From positions 186,001 through 250,000 of the forward strand of contig JAACJM010000092.1 of the NCBI GenBank assembly GCA_013368315.1: 64,000 nt of DNA, given 5' to 3'. A model generated the notes under the pieces. It saw nothing but the letters and a program-made list of their open reading frames with translations, did no database searches and had not been told where the DNA came from. Position numbers and translations under genes: made by a program. Shown here in pieces: positions 21,457 to 34,455 of this stretch (the stretch's first letter is position 1; each line of letters starts with the position of its first letter). The DNA comes from Tetrapyrgos nigripes (Eukaryota > Basidiomycota > Agaricomycetes > Agaricales > Campanellaceae).

Positions 21457-21944
21457 TGTATGTCCGGAAGCGGAATTCCTAGAGCAACTCGATCACAATC
21501 ACGCGTCACCTCACAAGCTCCCAGTCATACCTCCTCACCTCACATTCCCCTTATCTGCATCTGTCGACCTCACGCAAATCATCTCCGAAGCCAAAAGGAC
21601 TGTTATTTTTCAACTCATAACCAGTGGGATGTCTGTTCAACCAATCTGTGTCCAAACCGAATCTCCATACACAATCGAGTACTCACACAAGCAGAACTAA
21701 ATTACGGATTCAGACCCATACTACCACTTGGACAATATGTTCCATCAGAATCTACTTCTGAAACCTGACTCCCGATAACCGAACCCATATCACATACTCA
21801 AGTTGAAGAATCAGACCCTAACAACGAACCTATTCCGGAATCTGAACCACCAACTTCCCTTAACAGATCTCCCTCTGACAGCACCCCCAGTGCAGTCCAA
21901 GAACCTATATCTGTCCACCTCCAACAATCTACTCTTCCCTTGTA

Positions 21945-23123
21945 ATGTCCGAACATAACAAACCCACCTCAGCTACCGCCGCCGCAGGAGGAACAAATAG
22001 ACCCCCTGCTGACACCCCTTCTGATGAAGATGATCTCTCTATTTCTCCCAATAGAACCACAAAGGAAAGAGGGGCAAAACCAGAGAAATTTGTGGGAGAA
22101 CGGAACTTGGCAAAGGATTGGTTAGCCGAGTTTAACAACTACCTTCAGCTCAACAATAGGGTCTACCCTACAGAGAATGAGAAAATATCACTATTCCTCA
22201 CTCTCTTCACAGGGGAGGAAGCAGGGCGATGGGCTCACGACATGATGGCGAAAATCTATGAAGAAGACGATGACTATAACAACATTGATGAAGAGTCGAC
22301 TAGTGAAGACGAAGACTCTTCGTCACTAGGATCTACAATGAAGAAGAGGTCATGGACCCTACGAGAAGTGAAACGAGAGTTCCTGCAAGATTTTAAACCA
22401 GTGTCCCGAGAATCTCAAGCACAAACAAAGATAGAAACCATAAGGATGGAGGGAGCCTTAGCGGATATAGATAAGTACAACTCCCAATTCAAACTATATG
22501 CTAAAGATACTGGTTACAACGACAAGGCACTAATGAAGCACTACTGAAAGGGGCTTCCGAAAGGATTGGTAGACCGAATTTCGTTTCTACCATCCCAACC
22601 CAAGAACCTCGTAACACTACAGAAGGTGGCGGTCAAACAACACATGATCTGGGCAAAAAGACAGGCAGAGAAAGCCTTATGGAATAAACAACGAGGAGAA
22701 GGGGGGCAGCAGACCAAGGGATCACAAAGCATAAGAGAAAGTCGAGCGAGGAGTATGGAAGTGAATGCCTTCCAAAGTAATACCCCAGGTGCATCCTCGA
22801 ATACTAAGTATCCACCTAAACTGATGAACGAAGAAAGAGAAAAGATGAAAAAGGAAGGAAGATGTTTCGGCTGTCACGAAAAAGGACACACCACATGGAA
22901 TTGCCCTACGTTTCCCAGGTCCACCACAACAAATACCAACAACACAGCCTTAAGACCTTCAATCAGAGCAGCCACAGCCACTACAGAATCCGCGTCCCCT
23001 GAGACAAACACTACAATGAAGGACATCTCAGAATTTACCACCAAAATCAGGTCATTATCAGGAGAAGAGAAGGAAAAGGCAGCAGGATACCTAAAGGATC
23101 TTGTAAAACAAACAGATTTTTAA
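21945..23123 (+). pseudogene. gag of family A element
   Basis: ATG 21945. Acidic N-terminus, then the capsid-like region (FVGERNLAKDWLAEFNNYL, LFLTLFTGEEAGRWAHDMM, LREVKREFLQDFKPVSRESQAQTKI, MKHY*KGLPKGLVDRI). One TGA at 22545-22547; the frame then continues. A CCHC knuckle (CFGCHEKGHTTWNC) lies near the C-terminus, ending TAA at 23123. It binds and packages element RNA. A second open frame (21460-21768) sits between the pre-gag block and this start and may be a leader peptide or gag extension. Confidence 0.85.
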
Positions 23124-23189
23124 ATACCTCCCCTGTCACATTGTCAGGAGGAGTATGGACATGTATACCAGTAAAAAAACAGGCAATAC

Positions 23190-24400
23190 ATGAGCCTCAT
23201 ACCCTTTCGTAAGCCACAATTCCCATCTGAGCTAAGAATCACGGCAATCACTCGAAATCGACAGATTCCCTCGATAGAATTGAAAACGGAACTAATTGGT
23301 AAAATAACTGGACGAAAAATCGACGCAATGGCTCTGCTGGACAGTGGAGCGGAAGGAATTATCATCAACAATACCTTCGCTCAAAAACATCACCTTAATC
23401 GAATTCCCATAGAAAAACCCTTCCCAGTACAAAACATTGACAGATCCGAAAATGTGATGGGATAGGTGACACACTATACCATCCAGAAACTACAGATCTA
23501 TTGTCAAAATCAAAAGTCCCATCATGAAGAAACTGCCGAATTCTATATTACAGACATTGGTGATCACGATATCATTCTAGGTACCGATTGGTTAGAACAC
23601 CACAATCTAGAGATCGACTGGGTGATCTCAGAAGTTAACCTAACACGCTGCTCTGATACCTGTGTACTGGAAAAACCCCCAGTAAAAATCAAAGCTAAGT
23701 CGAATATACATCCTACAAAGCCAAGACAACCTGAAATAGTTGACCCTAGGATGCATCATCAAGACTACCAAGTATTGTACAAAGAACCCAGAGGACACTA
23801 TAAACCAGTGGCACAGCCAAAGATAGCAGGACAACGTTGAAGATCACGGTCTCAAAACACACACTTAAGACAGATCGAATTGGGAGCGCTGTTACCCTCA
23901 GAAGATACAACTGGACAATGGGACGTTCCACATCAATGGAGTCAACTAGCCATGGAATATATTGATGTCCCAAGGGGTCAAGACAAAGAATCATTGGAAA
24001 CCAAGCTGAGTATCAGAACAGCTTTTACAAAAGTACAACAGACTGTTGAAAACAAATTGACAACAGATCAACCGATATCACTAGAAGAACGGATACCCAA
24101 GCAATATCACAACTACTTGTCAGTATTCGACAAGAAAACCTCAGAACAATTACCCCAACGAAGTAGTTGGGATCACGCAATTGAACTGCAGGAGAATTTC
24201 CAACCACGAACGTGCAAAACATATCCCCTTTCACCAAACGAGCAAACCGAGTTAGACTCTTTCCTAAACGAAAACCTCGAAAAGGGATACATTAAACCAT
24301 CGAAGTCACCTATGGCAAGTCCTTTTTTCTTCGTCAAGAAAAAGGACGGAAAACTACAACAGGGTCAACAGTGTACGAGCTCCAGTGCAAGCTCGTCATA
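23190..24400 (+). pseudogene. Protease and truncated RT of family A pol
   Basis: Protease active site AMALLDSGAEGIIIN followed by DIILGTDWLEHHNLEIDW. The RT linker and first RT motif follow ([54 protein letters not shown]), after which homology ends abruptly at about 24355. A TAG at 23463-23465 and a TGA at 23838-23840 break the frame. The catalytic RT domain is absent. Confidence 0.85.
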
Positions 24401-24412
24401 GGAAGGGGGTAG
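24399..24412 (+). other. Polypurine tract
   Basis: TAGGAAGGGGGTAG directly before the 3' LTR, the usual plus-strand primer site. It is retained although RT is deleted. Confidence 0.7.
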
Positions 24413-24843
24413 TGTCACGAATCACCAATCTATTCATCCCTTATCTCCACAGACTACTATTCATCCCTTTCATCTTTACCATCATCATCTTCTCTGTCTA
24501 CGGTTACCATCACTTAATCTGACATATTCATCATTTATCTCCTCCAATTCCTATCTCCATGGACATTCTCACTTATTCATTTATTCTCAATTCACTTCCT
24601 CGACATATATACCCAAGGACTTGTAGTTAGTTCCTTAGTCTGTTCACTTCGTCTCCACTCTGCTCTCAGTACAGTGCAGTGTCGAGTATAGTCAGCTACT
24701 CATCTTCTACTTGTGTCTACGATTTCTCTATCCTTTCTCTCTCTATATCTCTCTCTCTCCATATCATCTCATCTGTAACTTGTCAATCTATTGGTTCACT
24801 GTGTGACTTGGGTGGTTATTGCTAAGTGACAACGTTCTTGACA
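24413..24843 (+). repeat. 3' LTR of family A element
   Basis: 431 bp, TGTCACGAATCACC...GTTCTTGACA, close to the 5' LTR with an 18-bp extra segment after TCTGTCTACGG. Followed by the target duplication GGTAC. Confidence 0.92.
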
Positions 24844-24848
24844 GGTAC

Positions 24849-27800
24849 CTGTAAAGTGCCTATAAGGGTGTGTTAGAGGCAAATTGAATGAAATCTACAA
24901 CCAAAAAACCCAAGCAGCAGTAGGCCGGTGAATCTTATCTATAATTTGATCTTATTTATATGACTAAGATTACCTTATTGGGAAGGCATGATTTAGGGTT
25001 ATGGCTTATCAAGGGGGTGGCGGTTAAACATTTTTTTACATCCAGTCAGAAAAATTTTTACTGACTTCACCAGACCCCCTCCCCTCCTGCCTTATATGGT
25101 AAATCTGAGATCACATGTACAGTAGATAAGATAGTATAAGCCCTAACCCTAATTTGATTTGAGTGGGGAGAAGGACGGTTGCAGCTTCTTTTTTTTTAGA
25201 AGACTAGAGGTTTTGGATGGGTTACTCTTACCTACTTAGATGTAGATGTGCAGGGACTTTTAGTACTACATGCTTGACAGCTTTTTTTTCTCCTTTCCCT
25301 TTCCATCATTCAATCCAAATCATTCCTTTTCATCATTTCCTTTTCGTCTTTCATCACCTACTCAGGCTTGGACTTGCAACATGGACTAGTTCTTGCACTG
25401 CTTCTCTTATACATGCATATGGTTACTCTTACTCACTAGCATTTTCGTCTTTCAATCTTCAGTTTTCATTCTACTTTTTGCATTTTTCATGTTTGTGTTT
25501 GTGTCTTGTACTTGTTCACTGTTTCATTTTCGTTTACATGTGCATTTGACTCTGGTTCTATTCTCAACTCTCTCTCCGTCTTTCAAGTAATATATGGCTT
25601 GTACAGCGTCAGGGCCATCATCTCCCTCTACCTCCAGTCAACGCAAAACTCAAGCAATTAGACCGTACTATGTAGATGACCCCAGCGTCCGATCCCTCGT
25701 AGACTCCAGACTTGGTCAGTCACAAGCCATCGTCTAGACCTTCATATCGTTTCGTTTTTGGTAGATCGTCTGTTCTCTGTGTATGTGTGTGGGTGTGTAT
25801 ACACTGCTCCTACTAGCTACTAATGACTTCACATCTGTAATTAGATGTGTGAAGTAACTAGCAGTGGAACCAATTCCTGATTCAGCAGGGCAAGCAACCA
25901 CACAATAGGAGCAACATCCTGCCATCAAGGGCAGGGTAGACTGTCTACCTTGTAGAAGTGCAACTAGACTCTGCAGAGACAGAGGATGTGGGTCTTGATG
26001 TGAAGCAGACAGTTCAGGCATGGATATGAATACATACTGAAAAGAATGAGAGTCTCCTTTCCAACTGTTCTTCCTTTAATCCTCGATTCTTCTACTTCCA
26101 CCCCCCACTCATTCCTAACCTTCCTGCATAACCTATTATTTTGTTAGGAGTGAGCTGTGTTGCAACACAGGATGGTTTGGAAGAAAGATGAGGACACTGG
26201 GAGTGAAATGTACTAAGAAAGTGTAGCAGATTGAGAGCAAGAGTGCAAATGGGCAGAAAAGCAAGAAGAATAGCAGAAATTACATTCTGTGAGGTGGTGT
26301 GCACAAAATGATGACTGTTAGAGCCTTCACTATTATTAACAGATCGTATCAGCTAGCCCAACAAAGGACATGACCAAGACGTTCTGATTAATGCGAGTTG
26401 TTGAGAGGAAAGATGAAGCCAAAGGAGGGCGTGAATGTTTTAGGCTGCGTCATGATGCCATGTGTGCAGAAGTAAAGCAGATCCAAGGAGCCAAAAGTTG
26501 TGGATACAGATGATAATCTGGTTGTAGATGGTGAAATGGTAGATGAAGACAATAGGAAGGTGCAAGGTGATAATATCATGCCACATCACTACCATCTTGC
26601 CTCTCATCAAATAGAAATAACACAAACAATGAAGAAGTTGGTCAGGGCAAGGAGAAATGTAGACAGAACAAAACAGCATGAAGCATAGCATTGATACGCC
26701 ATACAAAATTCGCATATAGAAACACTATTTGGTGGTTAGAAAGCTGGTTCACCACTTCAATTAGTATATAAAGGACTAGAGTGAGTCTTGAACTGCTAGT
26801 TAAAGCGCTAGTGGACTAAGTGTATGCACCAGTACAATAAAGCTAAGTACTTATGAATAGGATATGCTTATTCTAAGTCCTATGGTTGATGTGTACAGTG
26901 CTTCAGTTATAGTAGCAGATCCACCCAATAGACTATACAAAGATCTATAAAGACTTTGTAACAATTCCTACTATAATACGCTTAGTACTGCCAGTGCAAC
27001 TCAAGGGAAAGTGAAGCCCCTATTCACAGGCAAGGAACACTGGCTATACAACCCAGACTCTAGCGCTAAACGATCACTGGTTGAGAATTGTGCCATAATC
27101 AGAGAAATCAGAGGAAAACCCTAGTAACCAACTATGTCCAAACTAGTGGTATAGTAATTGATACCTCGCTTATAAGCAAAACAGAAGGAATAGTCTTTTG
27201 AAAGACAGCAAGGCCAGATAAGTAGGACAAAGTATATATGTACGAGTTCCTAGAAAGCTCAGCTTTCATATGGTACTAAAGGGATGGACTAGTGGTGAAG
27301 GAATGAAACCCATAGTTCATTACCGCCAGTATGCAATCAAAGGAATGAGTCATAATGAGAAAGCTCCAAAAGGGTAAAGATATTTCTGAATGCAGCAATA
27401 AGATCAGCAAGATGTGTGCCTGATGACTGTGGCATTCTCGTTGGTACAAGTGTGACTATAAACTCTATAGTAGCACCAGAAAAATATAAGAGGAGTAATA
27501 ACGAAGGCTACACAAACCTATAGCGACTGATTGGTGGTAAAGGAATGTGAGTCAGACAAGTGGAGCCCAGCATGGATGGTGGAGCTATGTGAGTCATGAT
27601 GACTATGGCTGCCAGTTCCAGAAAGGTACCCTTAGTCAAGAGGATGAAGTGAAGGGAACATAGAAAGCCCTATGAGTTTTAGCTAATATTCTACATTTCC
27701 TAGATACCCTAATTAGAAGGTACCTACTTAATCTAGTAGTACTGATGAACATGGACTGGCAGTTAGCAGGATATTTCTGTTTTCTTATGTACCTTTTAGT

Positions 27801-28300
27801 GGACATTAAAAAGAAATGTAGAACTGTATAGTAGTAGCTGCAAGTAGTATAAAAGGACTAGGTATTTCTTGTAGTTACTCAAGCCATGTACTGTAAAGTA
27901 TTGGTCATCTCACTAGTGCAAGCTGTAGAGACTACAAAACATGGACTACACTTCTACCAAATTTACCTCACTCACATCGAGTATAAACATAGTGTGTGGA
28001 ACAATAGTGTTAAATTGAAGTTGTTGGTTTTGTGTTACCTTTTTGTGTGTGTCCTCGGACTTGTGAAATTGGTTATAAGGCATTTGAGCCTACAAGTGTT
28101 GATTTGAATGTCTGTGTTAAATTGTGAACTTGTGTGCATTCATGCAAAAACCCTCCCAAAAACCCCAAAAGTCCTTGTATTACAAGTGAACTGTTGAGTA
28201 TTCTGACTACTCAGAACACTCACACTTTACAATTTGTATAAAAAGTCTTTAAGTTTGTGTTTGTCCTACACTTACACAAAAGACACCTATTAGTATAGCT
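24849..28300. other. No supported gene
   Basis: AT-rich. A T/C-rich region at 25260-25590 gives artefactual hydrophobic frames. It is followed by a 47-codon frame at 25594-25737 (starting MACTASGPSSPSTSSQRKTQ), which may be a retrotransposon gag start but matches nothing I know. From 26900 to 28300 the phrasing looks like decayed transposon sequence without readable domains. Confidence 0.4.
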
Positions 28301-29449
28301 CATAGAGAGAATGGGAAGAAGGGAGAAAGACTGATGTTGATGCCCACAAAACTGACCACATTCTGTCCTTCTGGCCATGTTGAAAAGATGTCATCAACAA
28401 CAATGACACACCCAGGCAAAGATGAAGTAGTTAAAAGGGTCAACAACAAAGAGACATAGTAGACTTTCCAGCCTCAATCAGAGTGGATTAATGAGTACTA
28501 TTTTGGAATACAAAAATAGATTGTTCGAGGCATAGGGCAGATAAGGCTCAGAGTAAGGGAGCAGCACAGAGGAGTTGTTAAGGAGAACTTCCTGGGAGAT
28601 GAAGAAGAAGACAATTGCCCACAGGGAGAGCTATAGAAGCTTTGCTGGGCTATGAGAACAATCCAAAGCTAAAGCTGACAGAGAGAACAGGGGAATTTGA
28701 AAAGCAGGCAAGTCTAGGTAAGGAGAGTGAGACAGTGCTCAAGCACAGATTTGCTTCCTACACCATTACTCCTTCCTTATCACTGGCCAGTACCTCACTC
28801 AGGCACAAAAATTCCATCCTCATCTTTACCTCATCTCCAATCATGCTAGGGGCCCAGTCAAACTTGCCGGTCTTTTCACAGCTTAAATCTAACCATTCCT
28901 AATCAAATTTCAAGTAACACCCTGCTTAGATCCCTGTCAACACCTTTAACCACAATTCCTCAAGTCCAACCCTAAACATCTGTAATTGCAGCTGTTGGAT
29001 GAGTTTGAGACAGTGAAGTCATTGTTATTGTAGCCACCAGAGTGTTAAGAGGCCTTGGAAGGTGTGAAGAGAGTTGATTGTAGAGAGATGATGAGAGACA
29101 CATAATAAAAGAGAGCTGAGAAAGGAAGGAAGGGAGTGAGGAGGGAGCTTCAAGGACAGTCTGCAAGGGACAACATAAAGTCAATTCAGATGATGTAATA
29201 ATTGCATCAGTTGGCAGTCATGCTAGTTGATGATAAGCTCGACCAAATCTTGATCCAGCTTTTGTATCTATTCTTCCACAAGTACCTTTGTCCCCTTTCA
29301 TGGCCTGCTGAGCTGTCCTAATCCATCTTTCTTCCATACAAACCTTCCCAGAATCTTCACTAATTTTTGTGTCTTTGTGTTTGGAACTGCTGGAAAGGCA
29401 TAGCATATGAGCAGTCAAGTTTAGGAAGAATTGAAGAGATATAGTAAAA

Positions 29450-29560
29450 TGAGTGGTGCTCTAGAAGCTCCTGCTCTTTACTACATCTCTCTGAAAAGGA
29501 ATAATATACCATAAACAATAAAGTCTACAAAAATACCAGCCAGCCATAGTAGAAGGACAC
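29450..29560. repeat. Dispersed 110-bp repeat, copy 1
   Basis: Begins GTGGTGCTCTAGAAGCTCCTG, includes CATCTCTCTGA and AAGTCTACAAAAATAC. Copy 2 is at 30828-30940. The first 30 bp also occur near 30424. Confidence 0.7.
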
Positions 29561-30827
29561 TGTTGATAGTTTGGGATTCGAATAAGGAGTCAGAGCATGG
29601 AAGACCCAGGAAAGAAGAATGAGGATGCAGGGAGCAAAACAAGCGCTATAGGATAGCAGCAACAAAGTAACAGTGTAATTAAAAATGGGGAACGAGAGAT
29701 GAGATGACTGTCAAGGAATAGAAAATCCCAACTAGATGAATCTGTGAGAGTTGGATAAAATGAGTTGGATAAAGAGCAGAATCAGACAGAGCACTTATCG
29801 TACAGATCTGTAGCTCATCTGGTCAGCACTAAAGTCAGCATCAGCATCGACTTTTCTCCTTCCTGTTCCACATTGTCTATTCTGGTTCCCTGTTGTCTTT
29901 ATCAGATGAGCCAGCAACCATGTTTACACCCTCGTTATTTGCTTTCTTGTCATGGATGATGGACCCACTACCCAGGAACAACTGAGTGACAAGGAGAACT
30001 GTTAGGTAGCACATGAATAGGGTTATAAAGCATGATAGCCTGCAATGCAGACTTGAATTTCCTCATCCTCACACCCTTCTCTTTGCCCCCACTCCTTTCT
30101 AACCTTCCAGCACACTCACATTTACCCCATCAACCACCTTTGTGATTCATACTCCTACCTACTGTCCTTGAGGAATGACTTTGACAAGATGGGGGGACAG
30201 TACTTGTAGTGAGTGACCTTGTTGTGACATCATCCAGGCAGCCTTGAAAATGTATACAAATGGCCATGGGAGAGAGGATGATTAGTAGGATACAAACGAC
30301 AAAGGATATCAGTGAAATAAAGAATTAAACAAGTTGGAGTGTAGAATGACATTGGAAGGCATCAAGAGATAAGAGGATGAGGAGAAGACTGTTGCACCTA
30401 TAGAGGTAGAATAAGGTAAGTGAGACAGCGCTCTAGAAGCTCCTGTCTCTAGGACTCGCATACTCTGGAGTCCGTTTCTTGCACCAATTGAGCTTCATTC
30501 AGTCAGCCAATTCTTCACCCCCTTCATACCAATGCACAGAAGAAATATCCAGTTGACAAGAGAATCAAGGAAAGGAAAAGTCATATACACGTAGCCTTTA
30601 GAATCAGAAATGAGGAAGCATGTGAAAGACATTGAATTGAAGAGTAGACAGAGTGAGGACACTCTAAGTTCAGATCCGTTGTCCACTCAGGAGCAGTAGC
30701 ATATCAGTGAAGAAATGCAGACCCTCAGGCCTCAAACAAGAGGACTAAACAATAACAGAGTCATTTGAAGCATAGTGCAGTGGAGGATCAAGAGAATAGG
30801 CGTATACAGCAAGAAAGCTACAAGAAC

Positions 30828-30940
30828 AGCAGTGCTCTAGTAGCTCCAGCTCTTCATAGTATCTCTCTGAGAATGAATGAATTAAAGTAGATGCAAAGTC
30901 TACAAAAATACTAGCTGACACCTAGTCAGCAGTCAAAAGA
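30828..30940. repeat. Dispersed 110-bp repeat, copy 2
   Basis: GCAGTGCTCTAGTAGCTCCAG ... AGTATCTCTCTGAGAATGA ... AAAGTCTACAAAAATACTAGC, same order as copy 1 with scattered differences. Confidence 0.7.
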
Positions 30941-31377
30941 CACCAAGTCCCTCAGTCTGGCTCAAGCTTCCCTCTGCGAACCAACCCAATTCCAAACTGA
31001 GTCAGCAGATGAGCTTCACGTCCTTTCATCCTTCAATCTGCTTCTGTAGTTTACCCAATCCCATCTCCTTACAATGTCAAATTTCATATCTTCACATTGA
31101 GATGGAAAAGGAGGGGGGAAGGCTGGAGAGTTGTGATGGAAGGGGAACAGAAGGTGACATTTGGCATACAGATCAACTGCCACATCACCATGATGTTGCC
31201 AAGAACTGCTACCAAGAAAGCAGTGGAATAGAGTTGGGAAGAAAAGCAGGTACCACAAGGTATCACTCCAAGAACACAAGAGGGAATTAGAGAAAGGTAA
31301 CCACTGGCATTCAGACTGATTGCCACATCACAACGTCAAATGCCATTGACGATGATAACGATTTGAACACTTCAGGC

Positions 31378-31760
31378 ACCCATATATAGGTACCTAGTTA
31401 GGTGGAATTGGTCCCTAGCATCAATAGCCTAGTGAGGCCTAGTAGCCAGGGATCTATCCAGCTCCCTGGGACTTACATCCACTCTATTGAAATGCACTGG
31501 GACTACCTATCTCTCTACCTGGGACTTCCCAGATGTCACACTGTCACACTCATTTGTACTTCAAAATTTGCCATTGTAGCCAGGACAGTATATATCACTA
31601 CTTCACTTCATGCACCCCTATATAGGTACCTAATTAGGAGGAATTGGTCCCTAGTATCAAACCACCTAAGAGGTGTTAAGAACCAGGGATCTGTCCAGAT
31701 CCCAGGGACTTATTTTCACTCTATTGAAATGCTCCCAAATGTCACACTGTCACACTTATG
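31378..31760. repeat. Direct repeat pair, period about 231 bp
   Basis: Blocks CACCCATATATAGGTACCTAG / CACCCCTATATAGGTACCTAA, GGAATTGGTCCCTAG, CAGGGATCT.TCCAG, CTCTATTGAAATGC and ATGTCACACTGTCACACT recur in the same order at 31378-31550 and about 31609-31760. Confidence 0.8.
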
Positions 31761-31999
31761 TAGACTACTTTGTTGATTTCTCATGATTCATATTTAATGA
31801 GATATTCCACTTGTAGTTTACTTGGATTATACTTTGATGATGTACTCTCAAATTTCAATGGCTTTTCTTTCTATGTAATTCCTCAATACAAAACAGTTAA
31901 CACAAAAAAAAATTTACTGACAAGTGACTAGAAAAGTGATAATCCAGAGACAATTCTTGTGGTCTTTCTGCAATAACATAGGGACTTCTGTCTTTCCTA

Positions 32000-32215
32000 G
32001 TGGGACTTGGGACTTCCCAACTTTGACAGTCAGTGGGACTTGGGAGATCCCAATGTGTCTTCATGGGACCTCCCAACTGTGATCTCTCTTTGGGAGATTC
32101 CAAGGTGCCCTGGGAGATCCCAATGTGTCTTCATGGGACTTCCCAACTATAGTCTCTCTTTGGGAGCTCCCACTGTCCCTTCAGGGACTTCCCAGCTTGC
32201 ACCATATATGGACAA
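32000..32215. repeat. Tandem repeat, unit about 70 bp
   Basis: GGGAGATCCCAATGTGTCTTCATGGGAC followed by TCCCAACT and TCTCTCTTTGGGAG, two full copies and partial flanking ones. A diverged copy lies at 33805-33875. Confidence 0.8.
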
Positions 32216-32264
32216 CTAATATACCTTCCTAGTTTGGAAACATTTGGTACCTTCCTATTTGGTA

Positions 32265-33310
32265 ATACTAACCCTAACTTTCCTATTTGGGAAATATTGA
32301 GCCTATTGCTTCAAGTTGAAAAAACTTGTAGCAGTATTTCCTTTTTTAGCAAAAATATGCTCATTGGGTCTGGTGTATTTTTCCCATGACTTCAAATTCA
32401 ATTTGGAGGTGCAGAATCCACAAGTGGAATAGAGGTAGACACTGTGGCTGGCTCAGAAAAAGCAAAATACATTCCTGGAGCTGGCAATGAAAAATGGTGT
32501 GAGGGGGTGATAAAGCGTATTTTGGGTCGCTGAATCCAAATATCTCATTAGATTTGCGATATCTGTAGTGGTTATAGAGATATGGCCAAAACACTGTTCA
32601 AATCTAGCAAAACAGCAGGAGAGGTACTGGTCATTGCATCCAATCAGCTCTAATGGTCATATAAGTTGGTAGGATACTGCATTCAGGTACTCTGGAGTTG
32701 GGAATATAGTTCATTGCTTTATATTATCAAATCTTAAGGAGCTTTGTCCAAAACAATGTCCCAGAATGGCAAAACTTGGGATGGCCATGGACACTTCATG
32801 ATATTGCATTCAATATGAGTATAGCTGTGTCTACTGGGGTTATTTGGGTTGGTGAATTCAAATATCCACTTGGATAGACCAGATGGTCAAGAGTTCTAGC
32901 TCTATTCAGTATGTACCCCTAAACTTAGGTACCTGTGGCACATGCATATGGCTGCCTTATAAAATTCTTTGACTAGGTACATAGATATTATTCAATATCC
33001 AGAACATGAATAATATGATGTTATAATTGCTACATGTCCAAATTCCAAGACTCAATTCCTGATTTATTCTCAAAAAAGCGAACCTTCATTGGGCATATGC
33101 ATATGCATTGTCTATTTTGTTGGAATTCTAGAGGTTGATCCATCATTCTATACTATAATACTGTGATTATGTGAAGTTTGGTGATCCTTGCTCAACAGCA
33201 TGCATAGGTATAGCCTTAAGTGCTAGATGTCCAATGATATGGAACTTACTTTGACTTTAAGCTTCCGGGTATACATGAAACATCTCCTAGAGAATTTGGG
33301 TGGCTCATTG
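32265..33310 (+). repeat. 1.1-kb dispersed repeat, copy 1
   Basis: Collinear with 35352-36425. Shared blocks include TTCCTATTTGGGAAA, ATATGCTCATTGGGTCTGGTG, AACAATGTCCCAGAATGGCA, GGTTCTGGCTCTATTCAGTA-like, TGCATATGGCTGC and TAAGTGCTAGATG. Similarity appears to be roughly 80% by eye with small indels. No coding frame survives in either copy, so it is an unclassified transposable element or segmental duplication. Confidence 0.8.
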
Positions 33311-33356
33311 TCTTCTAAATGATGCCAAATAATGGAATACAAAGTATGAATGTCTG

Positions 33357-33785
33357 GGATAATCACTGGAAAGAGATATGCATATGTATGTGGTCTAAAA
33401 GTGTACTAATTTCGCTTTTGTGGGAATCAATCAAGAATTGAGTCTTGTATCCTGAACATATTGCATTTCTGATCTCATATTAATGTTCAAGCACCAAGGG
33501 TACATCTTTCCACCTATAAAAACAAATTTATAGACAGTGTATTTGCAGGTGGCACAGGGACCTAAGGTTACACATGTGTACTTGTGGCACTTGCAAACAC
33601 CTACTCAAACATGTGTGCAGGACTGCATATAAATGTCACTACATGTCATTAACAGTAATATGAAGTCAGCACTGCGATATCCTCAGGATCTCTGACCCAA
33701 TTCTTAATTGATTCTCAAAAAAGCGAAAACAGTACCTTTTGGAACTACATGCATATGCATATCCCTTTCCAGTGATTTCCAAGGA
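33357..33785. repeat. Inverted repeat with arms of about 95 bp
   Basis: 33357-33450 is the approximate reverse complement of 33688-33785. Both contain ATCACTGGAAAG.GATATGCATATG and, inverted, a TTCGCTTTT...GAATCAAT.AAGAATTG block. The TTGATTCTCAAAAAAGCGAA motif also occurs in both copies of the 1.1-kb repeat, so this may be its fold-back terminus. Confidence 0.7.
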
Positions 33786-33937
33786 CAACCCAGCCTCTGC
33801 ACTTGGGACTTCCTAACTGTGGCCTCCCTTTGGGAACTCCCTCCATCACTTCATGGGACTTCCCAGCTGGCATTATATGGATGACTGATATACCTGCCTA
33901 GTTTGGAAATATTGGTATCTTCCTTTTTAGGAATATT

Positions 33938-33995
33938 AATAAAGAGGTGTGGGCCAACGCTACGCGTGGCGGGTACAAGGCCGTCTCCACTCATC
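33938..33995 (+). pseudogene. First-exon remnant of the 19-20 kb gene family (copy 2)
   Basis: AAAGAGGTGTGGGCCAACGC translates as KEVWANATRGGYKAV, matching the first exon of the gene at 18830-20005. A second shared segment lies 1.3 kb downstream (35300-35352). Confidence 0.55.
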
Positions 33996-34455
33996 AAAAC
34001 CTATTCAGCTGTCAAACGCATCATCAGGTGGACATTCAATCTCGTATACATGCTTGATATGATTGCCGTCCACAATTCTCTTCACCTGCAAAGCATTAGT
34101 TCATCATTTTGCATTCCTGACAAAAAGAGAAATCAGGGGGAAAAAAACTCCTCATCTATCCCTCCCTTATAACAGCACCAACTCGTCCACAGACAAGTCA
34201 ACCCTGGCTCCAACACCTACTCCGAATTCCCTTGCGGAACCAACACCTGCACCACGACTTGGATAAGTGTCCTTGGATTAGCCGTCCCAAAAATAGAGCA
34301 TTCCAACAGCGAGCTGAGAATACTCGCAAGATATTTTTACTGGGTACCTGAGACCTTAGACAATGGGCAGATGAGGACTTCGAGAGTAGATTTGTTGGGT
34401 TTTTCTTGGGAAAGAGTAAGTGCTATAGGGCCTGAGAGTGAGACGAGGACAGTTG

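Larger units (their letters stand above)
20263..24843 (+). mobile_element. Ty3/gypsy family A element, internally deleted
   Basis: 4581 bp with two LTRs, a 5-bp target duplication GGTAC (20258-20262 and 24844-24848), a primer-binding site, leader, pre-gag block, gag, protease and the first residues of RT. The frame breaks off at the RT fingers motif (SPFFFVKKKDGKL) near 24355 and only about 55 bp separate it from the 3' LTR, so RT, RNase H and integrase are deleted. Four in-frame TGAs and one TAG break the remaining genes. It could move only with proteins from another copy. Confidence 0.92.
28301..31377. other. No supported gene; contains dispersed short repeats
   Basis: Purine-rich intergenic DNA. 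Open frames are short and without motifs. A repeat of about 110 bp occurs at 29450-29560 and 30828-30940, with a fragment near 30420-30455. Confidence 0.4.

Noticed and set aside
25138..25153. CCCTAACCCTAA, telomere-like
   Set aside because: Only two units in ordinary sequence; not a telomeric array.
25217..25590. Phe/Leu-rich open frames suggestive of a membrane protein
   Set aside because: Low-complexity T/C-rich DNA; no family motif or splice support.
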